Positions 53,365 through 59,007 of a DNA stretch of 64,000 bases are shown here, one piece after another. Within the stretch, counting starts at the first letter, position 1, and every line of letters starts with the position of its first letter. The notes beneath the pieces were generated by a model. That model saw only the letters and a program-made list of their open reading frames with translations, was not told the DNA's origin and did no database searches. The translations under genes and the position numbers were made by a program. The DNA comes from Saccharibacillus endophyticus (GTDB taxonomy: Bacteria; Bacillota; Bacilli; Paenibacillales; Paenibacillaceae): NCBI RefSeq assembly GCF_013185185.1, contig NZ_JAAZWE010000002.1, forward strand, positions 685,595 to 749,594. Direction: 5' to 3'.

Positions 53365-53634
53365 CTACACGAGTTGTTCGAGTCTTCCGTCCTGCATCTG
53401 CGCGTCGAGTTCGACCTTGAACTTTTCGAAGCAGTTGCAGATATAGTCTTTGCGGCAGATCGGGCAAGGCGTTTTGAGCAGGCGGCTGACATTAGTCAAC
53501 TTCCACTCCGGGAAACGGTTATAGAAGACGCGGCACATCGTGCCGTCTTCCAAATGCAGAACGAATTCGTACAGTCCGTCTTTATCGTTGCTTCCGGCCT
53601 TGTCTACATCTACGACTTTCGGTCTGTAAGCCAT
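53365..53634 (-). CDS. Small Cys-rich protein of unknown function
   Basis: An 89-aa soluble protein. Its mark is a Cys cluster, CPICRKDYICNCFEKF near residues 57-72, which looks like a zinc or redox site. The N-terminal half is predicted beta (LYEFVLHLEDGTMCRVFYNRF). The ATG at 53634 gives MAYRPKVVDVD; GGGTGA is 8 bases upstream, a weak site. Four more upstream codons are open but unsupported. It has its own terminator. No function can be assigned. Confidence 0.65.
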   Translation of the reverse strand: MAYRPKVVDVDKAGSNDKDGLYEFVLHLEDGTMCRVFYNRFPEWKLTNVSRLLKTPCPICRKDYICNCFEKFKVELDAQMQDGRLEQLV

Positions 53635-53754
53635 GTTTAGTATCACCCGTTTTCATAGTCTCGACATGGGGAGAATGCTTCACCCACGCCGCGTGCTTAT
53701 ATAGCTTAATGAATTTCACTCTTTGTGTCAACCGCGCAGAAACCCATTTATTGA

Positions 53755-53802
53755 TGAAAAAAGGCCGGAAATTCCCCTGGTTAAGGAGAGCTTCCGGCCT
53801 TT
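53755..53802 (-). terminator. Terminator of the ohr gene
   Basis: AAAGGCCGGAA (53760-53770) inverted at 53792-53802, followed on the minus strand by TTTTTT. 15 bases beyond the ohr stop. Confidence 0.85.
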
Positions 53803-53816
53803 GAAAAAAAACGAAT

Positions 53817-54239
53817 TCAGATCACGCTTAACTCCACATCGATATTGCCTTGCGTCGCTTTGGAATACGGGCAAAAAGCATGCGCTTTTTCCACCAATTC
53901 TTTCGCCTTATCCGGATCGAGTCCGGGAATGCGCACTTCCAGTTTTCCCGCGAGTTTAAAGCCGCCGTCCGACTCGTCTTTGCCGATATGGATATGGCAG
54001 GTCACTTCCGTGTCCGGAATATCGATTTTTTCTTTGCGGGCAATGTTGGACAGAGCGCTTTCGAAGCATGCACTGTAGCCGGCCGCAAACAATTCCTCCG
54101 GGTTCGTGCCCGTACCGCCGCCTCCGCCGAGTCCTTTCGGTACGGAAAGCTGCAAGTTCAGCGCACCGTCCGCCGATTCGACCACGCCGCTTCTTCCGCC
54201 TCTGCGTGCTGTTGCTGTTGCTGTATACAATGCGTCCAT
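53817..54239 (-). CDS. ohr: Organic hydroperoxide resistance protein (Ohr)
   Basis: Thiol-dependent peroxidase that reduces organic and fatty-acid hydroperoxides. The 140-aa length fits. Catalytic Cys58 (GYSACFESAL) and Cys123 (HAFCPYSKAT) are at family positions, and the N-terminal YTATATARRGGRSGVV is typical of Ohr, distinguishing it from OsmC. AAGGAG lies 13 bases before the ATG. Divergent from the glutathione peroxidase gene, with an OhrR-like box between them, which suggests joint control by organic peroxide, though no ohrR gene is in the window. Confidence 0.92.
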   Translation of the reverse strand: MDALYTATATARRGGRSGVVESADGALNLQLSVPKGLGGGGGTGTNPEELFAAGYSACFESALSNIARKEKIDIPDTEVTCHIHIGKDESDGGFKLAGKLEVRIPGLDPDKAKELVEKAHAFCPYSKATQGNIDVELSVI

Positions 54240-54337
54240 GTATCATTCACTCCTTATATGGAATTTGAGCCATAGCCCGTTTGCCAAACTACCTAATCTA
54301 TAAAGCAAACGAAGCCGAATGAAACGAAAAAAGCGAT

Positions 54338-54366
54338 TTGCAAAGCTCGATTAAATTGTTTACAAT
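54338..54366 (+). promoter_or_regulatory. Promoter of the glutathione peroxidase gene
   Basis: TTGCAA (54338-54343) and TACAAT (54361-54366), 17-base spacer. The spacer is largely filled by the OhrR-like box. Confidence 0.65.
54347..54359. promoter_or_regulatory. OhrR-type operator between ohr and gpx
   Basis: TCGATTAAATTGT matches the OhrR inverted-repeat core ACAATTAAATTGT at 11 of 13 positions, and a further half-site TTACAAT follows. It sits between the -35 and -10 of the gpx promoter. Recognition is from memory of the B. subtilis ohrA operator. Confidence 0.55.
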
Positions 54367-54408
54367 CAAAAAGAGAGTAATCATTTTCTTCGAGGAGGAA
54401 TTTTGATC

Positions 54409-54888
54409 ATGTCCGTTTACGAATACGAAGCTCGCACTTCCGCAGGAAACGAAGTGAAGCTGTCCGACTATCAGGGTAAGGTTGTCCTGGTCGTGAATAC
54501 GGCAAGCAAATGCGGATTCACGCCGCAATTCCAAGGCCTGCAAGAGCTGTACGACAAGTACCACGATCGCGGTCTGGAAATCTTGGGCTTCCCGAGCAAC
54601 CAATTTAAAGAGCAAGATCCGGGCAGCAACGAAGAGATTTTGGAGTTTTGCCAACTGAACTACGGCGTAAAATTCCCGATGTTCGAAAAAGTCGACGTCA
54701 AAGGCGAAAACGCGCATCCGTTGTTCCGCTACCTGAGCGACGAAGCGCCGGGGCTCATGGGCTCCAAATCCGTGAAATGGAATTTCACCAAGTTCCTGAT
54801 CGACAGAGACGGCAAACCCGTTAAACGATTTGCTCCGCAGACTTCTCCGGACCAGCTCGAAAAGGATATCGAAAAACTGCTCGGTTAA
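54409..54888 (+). CDS. Glutathione peroxidase family protein (BsaA-like)
   Basis: A 159-aa thiol peroxidase; in Firmicutes these use thioredoxin-like reductants. The catalytic tetrad is in place: Cys35 ([11 protein letters not shown]), Gln65 (FPSNQF), Trp124 and Asn125 (KWNFTKFL). The active residue is Cys and not selenocysteine. The ATG at 54409 is 10 bases after GAGGAGG; the TTG at 54403 is closer than usual. Single gene with its own promoter and terminator, divergent from ohr. Confidence 0.92.
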   Translation: MSVYEYEARTSAGNEVKLSDYQGKVVLVVNTASKCGFTPQFQGLQELYDKYHDRGLEILGFPSNQFKEQDPGSNEEILEFCQLNYGVKFPMFEKVDVKGENAHPLFRYLSDEAPGLMGSKSVKWNFTKFLIDRDGKPVKRFAPQTSPDQLEKDIEKLLG

Positions 54889-54894
54889 TGAGTA

Positions 54895-54925
54895 AAAGCC
54901 TGCCGTCTATACGGCGGGCTTTATT
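54895..54925 (+). terminator. Terminator of the glutathione peroxidase gene
   Basis: AAAGCCTGCCGT (54895-54906) with ACGGCGGGCTTT (54911-54922), 4-base loop, then ATTTGTAT. Confidence 0.8.
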
Positions 54926-54937
54926 TGTATAGACATT

Positions 54938-54982
54938 AAAAACAAGAAACCGGAAAGTCCCATAATGGAACTTTCCGGTTTC
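54938..54982 (-). terminator. Terminator of tRNA-Leu copy 1
   Basis: Minus-strand GAAACCGGAAAGT (from 54982) paired with ACTTTCCGGTTTC (to 54946), followed by TTGTTTTT. It directly follows the tRNA 3' end. Confidence 0.85.
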
Positions 54983-54990
54983 TTTTCGTA

Positions 54991-55073
54991 TGCGGTAGAG
55001 AGGACTCGAACCTCCACGGGTATACACCCACTACCCCCTCAAGATAGCGTGTCTGCCATTCCACCACTACCGC
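54991..55073 (-). tRNA. tRNA-Leu (GAG), copy 1
   Basis: 83 nt. Acceptor GCGGTAG/CTACCGC with discriminator A, anticodon loop TTGAGGG giving GAG, long variable arm of class II, TTCGAGTCC T-loop. CCA is not encoded. Identical to copy 2 at 57299-57381; the identity extends to 88 bp (54990-55077). It has its own strong promoter and terminator. Confidence 0.95.
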
Positions 55074-55100
55074 ATATCAATGAATTGAGTCAACTTCTAT

Positions 55101-55129
55101 ATTATACTTTCTTTCAAGCATGCAGTCAA
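55101..55129 (-). promoter_or_regulatory. Strong promoter of tRNA-Leu copy 1
   Basis: TTGACT (55124-55129) and consensus TATAAT (55101-55106), 17-base spacing, about 28 bases upstream of the tRNA 5' end. Confidence 0.8.
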
Positions 55130-55229
55130 CCTATTTTTTCGAATTCATTATTTATGTGATTTTATATAACATAATGAGATAACTTAATTTACATAAATTA
55201 AAGAAAATCTGATATTTCCGCAATAAACC

Positions 55230-55258
55230 TTGACCTTTTTCTAAAAACCATGTAAGAA
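55230..55258 (+). promoter_or_regulatory. Possible promoter of the UreF-like gene
   Basis: TTGACC (55230-55235), 17-base spacer, TAAGAA (55253-55258); good -35, poor -10. The surrounding 55130-55345 stretch is AT-rich with no gene. Confidence 0.35.
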
Positions 55259-55363
55259 TGAAGCCAGAAGTCTTTTTAAAAGCGAAAAAAACTAAAAACA
55301 TAACATTCATATAACACAAATCTAATTCACTTTAAATACTTTAAATCCAAGGAGGTACGGCAC

Positions 55364-56014
55364 ATGCATAGCGGACAAAAGTTACTTAACTACATGACCC
55401 TGCTCGAATCGTCGTCCCCGTCACCTATCGGCTGCATCAAGGAAGACCTGAACGGCAAGCAGCTCAATTGCACCGAAGCTTTTGAAGAAGTCATGCGTTC
55501 GTACATTCACCCTAGACTGACGCATATTGAGGGTCGCGCAATTGAAGATATCTACACTGCTCTGCAAAGGGGGGACTACGAGACCGTATTCCGGATTGAT
55601 CGTAATCTCCGAACACGCACAAGCCCGAACGAGATCGACGCCGAAATGCGGCGCGCCGGGCGCAAGCTGCTCAAGCTATCAAAGTCCCTTTACCCCTGGA
55701 TGAACTTCACCCCCATCATCGAAGCCCTACAGGCCGAAAAAGCTTTCGGGTGCCCGGCAATCTTCTATGCCTGGATCAACTTTCAATTGGAGATTGAGTG
55801 TAAGGAAGCTGTTCCGGCTTATCTCTACCACCATACAACGGCTTATGTGGAGCATTGCTCGCGATTGCTCCATCTTGACGATGTCACTCGCCGCAAAGTA
55901 TTGATTCGCATGATCGACGACGTATCTGAACGCTGGTTGCACACGCGCCAACCGAGCCTCCCTTCCTTCATATCCGAAACAGCGTACGAATCACCTATTC
56001 AAAAAACGCTTTGA
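55364..56014 (+). CDS. Orphan divergent UreF-like protein
   Basis: A 216-aa helical protein that aligns by eye with the urease accessory protein UreF over most of its length: AIEDIYTALQRGDYETVFRI, then RRAGRKLLKLSKSLYPW, then CPAIFYAWINFQLEIE and a YLYHHTTAYVEHCSRLL helix. UreF acts with UreD/UreG to load nickel into urease. Here the N-terminal PTGAFSHSFGLE-type motif is reduced to SPSPIGCIKEDL and the C-terminal GQTAGQ motif is replaced by DDVTRRK, so nickel-chaperone function is doubtful. AAGGAGG lies 9 bases before the ATG. No urease genes are nearby. It lies in the tRNA-Leu-bracketed insert, which is lower in GC than the surroundings, and ends at a strong terminator. Confidence 0.7.
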   Translation: MHSGQKLLNYMTLLESSSPSPIGCIKEDLNGKQLNCTEAFEEVMRSYIHPRLTHIEGRAIEDIYTALQRGDYETVFRIDRNLRTRTSPNEIDAEMRRAGRKLLKLSKSLYPWMNFTPIIEALQAEKAFGCPAIFYAWINFQLEIECKEAVPAYLYHHTTAYVEHCSRLLHLDDVTRRKVLIRMIDDVSERWLHTRQPSLPSFISETAYESPIQKTL

Positions 56015-56040
56015 AGCTAAATGCTTCAAAGCGTTTTTTT
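56001..56040 (+). terminator. Terminator overlapping the end of the UreF-like gene
   Basis: AAACGCTTTGAAGC (56004-56017) inverted at 56023-56036, loop of 5, seven T residues. The stop codon lies inside the stem. Confidence 0.9.
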
Positions 56041-56055
56041 GCGCAATTCCGTCAT

Positions 56056-56161
56056 AGTAGCTTGTCTCGGATTAATGAATGGTTTCGCCCGCTTGAAACG
56101 CACTAGAACCACGCGCGTTTCAAACGAACATAAACCTGCAATTTATTCAAGACAAGCTACT
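56056..56161 (-). repeat. Dispersed palindromic repeat, copy B
   Basis: 106 bp with terminal inverted repeats AGTAGCTTGTCT (56056-56067) and AGACAAGCTACT (56150-56161), and an inner TTGAAACGC (56093-56101) / GCGTTTCAA (56115-56123). Its minus strand matches copy A (22928-23040) end to end. Confidence 0.8.
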
Positions 56162-56172
56162 GGGACGACGCC

Positions 56173-56559
56173 TTATGTAGATGTTCCGCCCGGCCCTTCG
56201 TCTGATGCTTTCCGTTCGCGCCGATAAGCCACAAATTCCAGATACTCACGCACAAATGCCTGTTCTTCCGCAGAAAGCTCATCATTCTGGCAATTCAATT
56301 GCCTCGAATCTTCAAAAAAATAACGGTTTCCCGCTTCTTTAACCGATTCCGGCTGCCATTCTTTACCTGTCATCAACCAATCCAGACTCACGGAAAAGAA
56401 AGCCGCAATCTCGATCAATTTGTGCGTACTCGGCGTGGATTTTCCTCTGCGCCAATCTCCAAGATTCCCCGCACTGATACTCAGGCGTTCACCGAACGCC
56501 TTTTTCGTCATGCCGCTGCTTTTGATCAATTGTTCAATCCGAGCGTAAATCGACTGCAA
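56173..56559 (-). CDS. XRE family repressor-like regulator
   Basis: A 128-aa protein with an N-terminal helix-turn-helix of the Cro/CI type (GMTKKAFGERLSISAGNLGDW, then RRGKSTPSTHKLIEIAAFF) and a C-terminal helical part ending EGPGGTST. The TTG at 56559 is the start, preceded by GGGGATGG. Divergent from the small HTH gene at 56730, it looks like the repressor of a phage-type switch, although no integrase or structural gene is present. No peptidase domain for SOS cleavage is visible. Confidence 0.82.
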   Translation of the reverse strand: MQSIYARIEQLIKSSGMTKKAFGERLSISAGNLGDWRRGKSTPSTHKLIEIAAFFSVSLDWLMTGKEWQPESVKEAGNRYFFEDSRQLNCQNDELSAEEQAFVREYLEFVAYRRERKASDEGPGGTST

Positions 56560-56594
56560 AACACCATCCCCTTCAAAACCGTTTCCACTCCAAT

Positions 56595-56604
56595 ATTACG
56601 TAAT
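56595..56604. promoter_or_regulatory. Palindromic operator candidate in the repressor/Cro intergenic region
   Basis: ATTACGTAAT, a perfect 10-bp palindrome. Related TTACGTA and TGCGTAT motifs recur at about 56627-56641 inside the spacer of the divergent promoter, as expected for a multi-operator switch. Confidence 0.5.
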
Positions 56605-56618
56605 AACGCAACATTACA

Positions 56619-56647
56619 TTGAAAGTTTACGTATTTGCGTATATAAT
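56619..56647 (+). promoter_or_regulatory. Promoter of the Cro-like gene
   Basis: TTGAAA (56619-56624) and consensus TATAAT (56642-56647), 17-base spacing, with TTACGTA-type operator motifs in the spacer. Confidence 0.7.
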
Positions 56648-56729
56648 TGGTTTTATGGTAAATGATCCCTCATTCGTCTCTAATCGATTATAATTCATCT
56701 TTTTGCGCATGAACAGGAGGAGCGCTACG

Positions 56730-56990
56730 TTGCAAAGAAAAAAACCGATCACCCCATTCGGATGGGAAATCAAACGGCGCTTGGCCGAACTTGAGATGGA
56801 CCAGAAGACGTTTTGCGAACTTTACGATATCCCGCCTTCCCGCCTATCCAACCTCATTAACGGAAGCCGCAAAGCCGCAAGGTACCGCAAACAAGTCTCG
56901 ACCCTGCTCGGTCTCTCCGATTCGCCAAATCTTTCGTTATTTACCGAAGAGGAATCCCGGAGCGCAGAAACAGCCGGAACAGGGAGGTAA
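56730..56990 (+). CDS. Small Cro-like HTH protein
   Basis: An 86-aa basic protein with a helix-turn-helix: EIKRRLAELEMDQKTFCELY followed by the recognition segment DIPPSRLSNLINGSRK. The C-terminal tail is acidic. The TTG at 56730 is taken because AGGAGG lies 9 bases upstream; an open extension to 56703 has no site. Divergent from the XRE repressor, it would be the opposing arm of the switch. The following Cys-pair gene starts 3 bases after its stop. Confidence 0.72.
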   Translation: MQRKKPITPFGWEIKRRLAELEMDQKTFCELYDIPPSRLSNLINGSRKAARYRKQVSTLLGLSDSPNLSLFTEEESRSAETAGTGR

Positions 56991-56993
56991 ACC

Positions 56994-57254
56994 ATGAAGA
57001 ATCCAAAATTAGTTCATCGAGTTTCCAATCCCGAAAAAACAAATGTACGACCATGGAACTCCGTTTGCGCCAGTTGCGACCGCGTACATTCTCTCAAAGG
57101 CTGGCATAAGCCAGCCCCGGGCGAGCTTAACCATTCTCAGATCACCCACGATATTTGCCCGGACTGCATTCGCCAACTATATCCCTCATATGCGCACATT
57201 GCAGATCAGCTCGTTACCCAAGCTTCAGCACACGATCGACGTCGATATTTGTAA
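56994..57254 (+). CDS. Small Cys-pair (zinc-ribbon-like) protein
   Basis: An 86-aa protein. VCASCDRVHSLKGWH (Cys pair near residues 25-28) and ITHDICPDCIRQLYP (Cys pair near 54-57) form a two-CxxC pattern resembling the short Cys/His segment seen at the ends of some GAF or response-regulator proteins, where it is written as an HGICP-type motif. Here it stands alone. GGGAGG is 8 bases before the ATG; gene is 3 bases after the Cro-like gene, so co-transcribed. Ends at the terminator 57257-57295. Function unknown. Confidence 0.68.
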   Translation: MKNPKLVHRVSNPEKTNVRPWNSVCASCDRVHSLKGWHKPAPGELNHSQITHDICPDCIRQLYPSYAHIADQLVTQASAHDRRRYL

Positions 57255-57256
57255 AA

Positions 57257-57295
57257 CAAAAAACGCAGACTCCATAGAGAGTCTGCGTTTTTATT
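57257..57295. terminator. Terminator shared by the Cys-pair gene and tRNA-Leu copy 2
   Basis: AAAACGCAGACT (57260-57271) inverted at 57280-57291, T-run in both directions. Confidence 0.85.
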
Positions 57296-57298
57296 CGA

Positions 57299-57381
57299 TG
57301 CGGTAGAGAGGACTCGAACCTCCACGGGTATACACCCACTACCCCCTCAAGATAGCGTGTCTGCCATTCCACCACTACCGC
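57299..57381 (-). tRNA. tRNA-Leu (GAG), copy 2
   Basis: Identical in sequence to copy 1, 83 nt, anticodon GAG. Last gene of the Glu-Lys-Leu transcription unit, followed immediately by a terminator. CCA is not encoded, unlike the Lys, Ser and Asn genes beside it. Confidence 0.95.
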
Positions 57382-57442
57382 ATATTTGAATGATCCGTCT
57401 CGCGAATCTCAATCACCATTTCATTCTGAGGAGAAAAAGAAA

Positions 57443-57518
57443 TGGTGAGCCATGAAGGACTCGAACCTTCGACACCCTGATTAAAAGTCAGGTGCTCTAC
57501 CAACTGAGCTAATGGCTC
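57443..57518 (-). tRNA. tRNA-Lys (TTT)
   Basis: 76 nt including encoded CCA. Acceptor GAGCCAT/ATGGCTC, anticodon loop CTTTTAA, T-arm GTTCGAGTC. Confidence 0.97.
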
Positions 57519-57522
57519 AAAG

Positions 57523-57594
57523 TGACCCGTAGGGGATTCGAACCCCTGTTACCTCCGTGAAAGGGAGGTGTCTTAACCCCTTGACCAACGGGCC
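57523..57594 (-). tRNA. tRNA-Glu (TTC)
   Basis: 72 nt. Acceptor GGCCCGT/ACGGGTC with one G-U pair, anticodon loop CTTTCAC. CCA not encoded. First tRNA of the Glu-Lys-Leu unit, 4 bases before tRNA-Lys. Confidence 0.96.
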
Positions 57595-57638
57595 TTAATA
57601 TCTTGCGGCTCAGCGTTTCTCAACTGAGCACAAGTAAG

Positions 57639-57668
57639 AGTATAGCAAATATTCAATCTATAATGCAA
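57639..57668 (-). promoter_or_regulatory. Promoter of the tRNA Glu-Lys-Leu unit
   Basis: TTGCAT (57663-57668), 18-base spacer, TATACT (57639-57644) with TGC directly before the -10. A GCTCAG...CTGAGC hairpin (57608-57629) lies in the short leader. Confidence 0.7.
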
Positions 57669-57728
57669 GTGTTTTTTTATTTTAATTTCATTTTATTTTT
57701 CACGCCGATCTTCCGTCTTCAAAACAAA

Positions 57729-57756
57729 CAAAAAGAGGAACCTACTCAGGTTCCTC
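57729..57756 (-). terminator. Terminator splitting the tRNA array
   Basis: Minus-strand GAGGAACCT (from 57756) with AGGTTCCTC (to 57735), 4-base loop, TTTTTGTTT. It ends the Asn-Ser unit. Confidence 0.85.
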
Positions 57757-57796
57757 GCTCATTTACGTATATAAACCACTTTGTTTAAAACAGAAA

Positions 57797-57888
57797 TGGC
57801 GGAGAGAGAGGGATTCGAACCCTCGCACCGCTAACGCAGTCTAACCCCTTAGCAGAGGGTCCCCTTATAGCCACTTGGGTATCTCTCC
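57797..57888 (-). tRNA. tRNA-Ser (GCT)
   Basis: 92 nt including encoded CCA, class II variable arm, acceptor GGAGAGA/TCTCTCC, anticodon GCT in the loop CTGCTAA. Confidence 0.96.
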
Positions 57889-57895
57889 ATAAAAA

Positions 57896-57971
57896 TGGCT
57901 CCCCGAACAGGACTCGAACCTGTGACAACTCGATTAACAGTCGAGTGCTCTACCAACTGAGCTATCAGGGA
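57896..57971 (-). tRNA. tRNA-Asn (GTT)
   Basis: 76 nt including encoded CCA, acceptor TCCCTGA/TCGGGGA, anticodon loop CTGTTAA. First gene of the Asn-Ser unit, 7 bases before tRNA-Ser. Confidence 0.97.
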
Positions 57972-58015
57972 ACATTGTTTAGCGTTGAATGTTGGCTAAC
58001 GTTTCAACAAGAAAT

Positions 58016-58044
58016 AATATACCATGCTAGGTTTTTTTCGTCAA
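58016..58044 (-). promoter_or_regulatory. Promoter of the tRNA Asn-Ser unit
   Basis: TTGACG (58039-58044) and TATATT (58016-58021), 17-base spacing. Its -35 lies inside the last codons of the 81-aa gene. Confidence 0.75.
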
Positions 58045-58272
58045 CCTTATTTCGAAAAAATGTGCAAAATAAAAAGAACCCTCATCACCTCCGGTGAAAT
58101 TCGGGTTCTTATGACGTCCTTTACGCGCGATTTGATTCAAGATATCCTGCTTTGTTTTCGTTCTGCGCGTGCGCATGTCGACTGCCGCAAAAGGACTTCT
58201 CCATTCCGTTACATCCGCCTTGCCTTCTCTGACTCGTTTATCCCGCATTTTTCTGGATGCCGATTTGGCCAT
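58027..58272 (-). CDS. Small basic protein of unknown function (81 aa)
   Basis: MAKSASRKMRDKRVREGKAD opens a strongly basic 81-aa protein; small proteins with this MAKSxSxKMRxK start are common in Bacilli and have no known role. No membrane span. The ATG at 58272 has GGGAGG 8 bases upstream. The last third of the gene contains a complete terminator hairpin with T-run (58066-58110), and its very end overlaps a tRNA promoter, so the C-terminal about 20 residues (FYFAHFFEIRLTKKT) may be made only by read-through. Confidence 0.65.
   Translation of the reverse strand: MAKSASRKMRDKRVREGKADVTEWRSPFAAVDMRTRRTKTKQDILNQIARKGRHKNPNFTGGDEGSFYFAHFFEIRLTKKT
58066..58110 (-). terminator. Terminator-like hairpin inside the 81-aa gene
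   Basis: Minus-strand AAGAACCC (from 58110) with GGGTTCTT (to 58074), inner TCACC/GGTGA, followed by TTTATTTT. It lies about 40 bases before the stop codon. Confidence 0.6.
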
Positions 58273-58379
58273 GTGCGAAACCTCCCTCATTATTCAAAAA
58301 AAAGATATTCGCCCACGCAAGCGCGAGCTTCTTCTATTATATCGGATTTCAAAAGAAAAAAGCGAAATATCGCCAAACT

Positions 58380-58883
58380 TTAAGCTCCGCCGCCGTCAGC
58401 GCTCTCTTTGAATTCTTCCAGACGAAGCTTGCCCGCACAACGCCCGCAGCGATAACGCGAAGCATCCATTCGACGCTTGCGTTTGTACTCCATGCCGCAA
58501 TCACAGCAGATCAACTTGTATTTGAACGGCAGCGTCCGCTTCACCTTGTCGGGAAGTGCTTGGCAATAACGGCTCCCGCCTACTTTTGCCAATAAAAGCT
58601 TGAAGTCGGCGTCCCGGTGGCGGTAACCCCGACCCGCAATATGCAAGTGGTAATGACAAAGCTCATGCTTGATAATTCCCTCCACCGCTTCGATGCCATG
58701 CGCCTCAAGCTGGTGCGGGTTAATCTCGATATGGTGGGACCGAAGCGCGTAACGCCCTCCCGTCGACCTCAATCTTCCGTTGAAGAAAGCCCGATGCCGG
58801 AACGGTATGCCGAAGTGTTCAAGCGACACGTTTTCGATCCATTGTTGAAGTTCTGCGTCTGTCATGTTTGGTTTAGCTTGCAC
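58380..58883 (-). CDS. SprT-like zinc metalloprotein
   Basis: A 168-aa member of the SprT family (B. subtilis YdcK type). The metal-binding HELCHYH motif near residue 74 and the C-terminal zinc ribbon (ICCDCGMEYKRKRRM, then YRCGRCAGKL) are intact; FRHRAFFNGRLRSTGGRY matches the family closely. Function in bacteria is not established; eukaryotic SPRTN relatives cleave DNA-protein crosslinks. GTG 58883 is 5 bases after GAGG and is preferred; the ATG at 58865 (MTDAELQQW) fits family alignments but has no ribosome site, and an ATG at 58889 is too close to the site. Confidence 0.85.
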   Translation of the reverse strand: MQAKPNMTDAELQQWIENVSLEHFGIPFRHRAFFNGRLRSTGGRYALRSHHIEINPHQLEAHGIEAVEGIIKHELCHYHLHIAGRGYRHRDADFKLLLAKVGGSRYCQALPDKVKRTLPFKYKLICCDCGMEYKRKRRMDASRYRCGRCAGKLRLEEFKESADGGGA

Positions 58884-59007
58884 ACCCATCCCTCTTTCTA
58901 TGCGTCCTTATATTGAATTGTAACTTGAGATTGGACTACACTGTCAAGGAAAGGCTATGCGTATATCCGCTAATCGATCAAATCTATTTCTTTGGAGGAA
59001 CTTATTT

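Noticed and set aside
54990..57385. Intact prophage between the tRNA-Leu copies
   Set aside because: Only 2.2 kb, no integrase, terminase, capsid or lysis gene; at most a remnant or small island.
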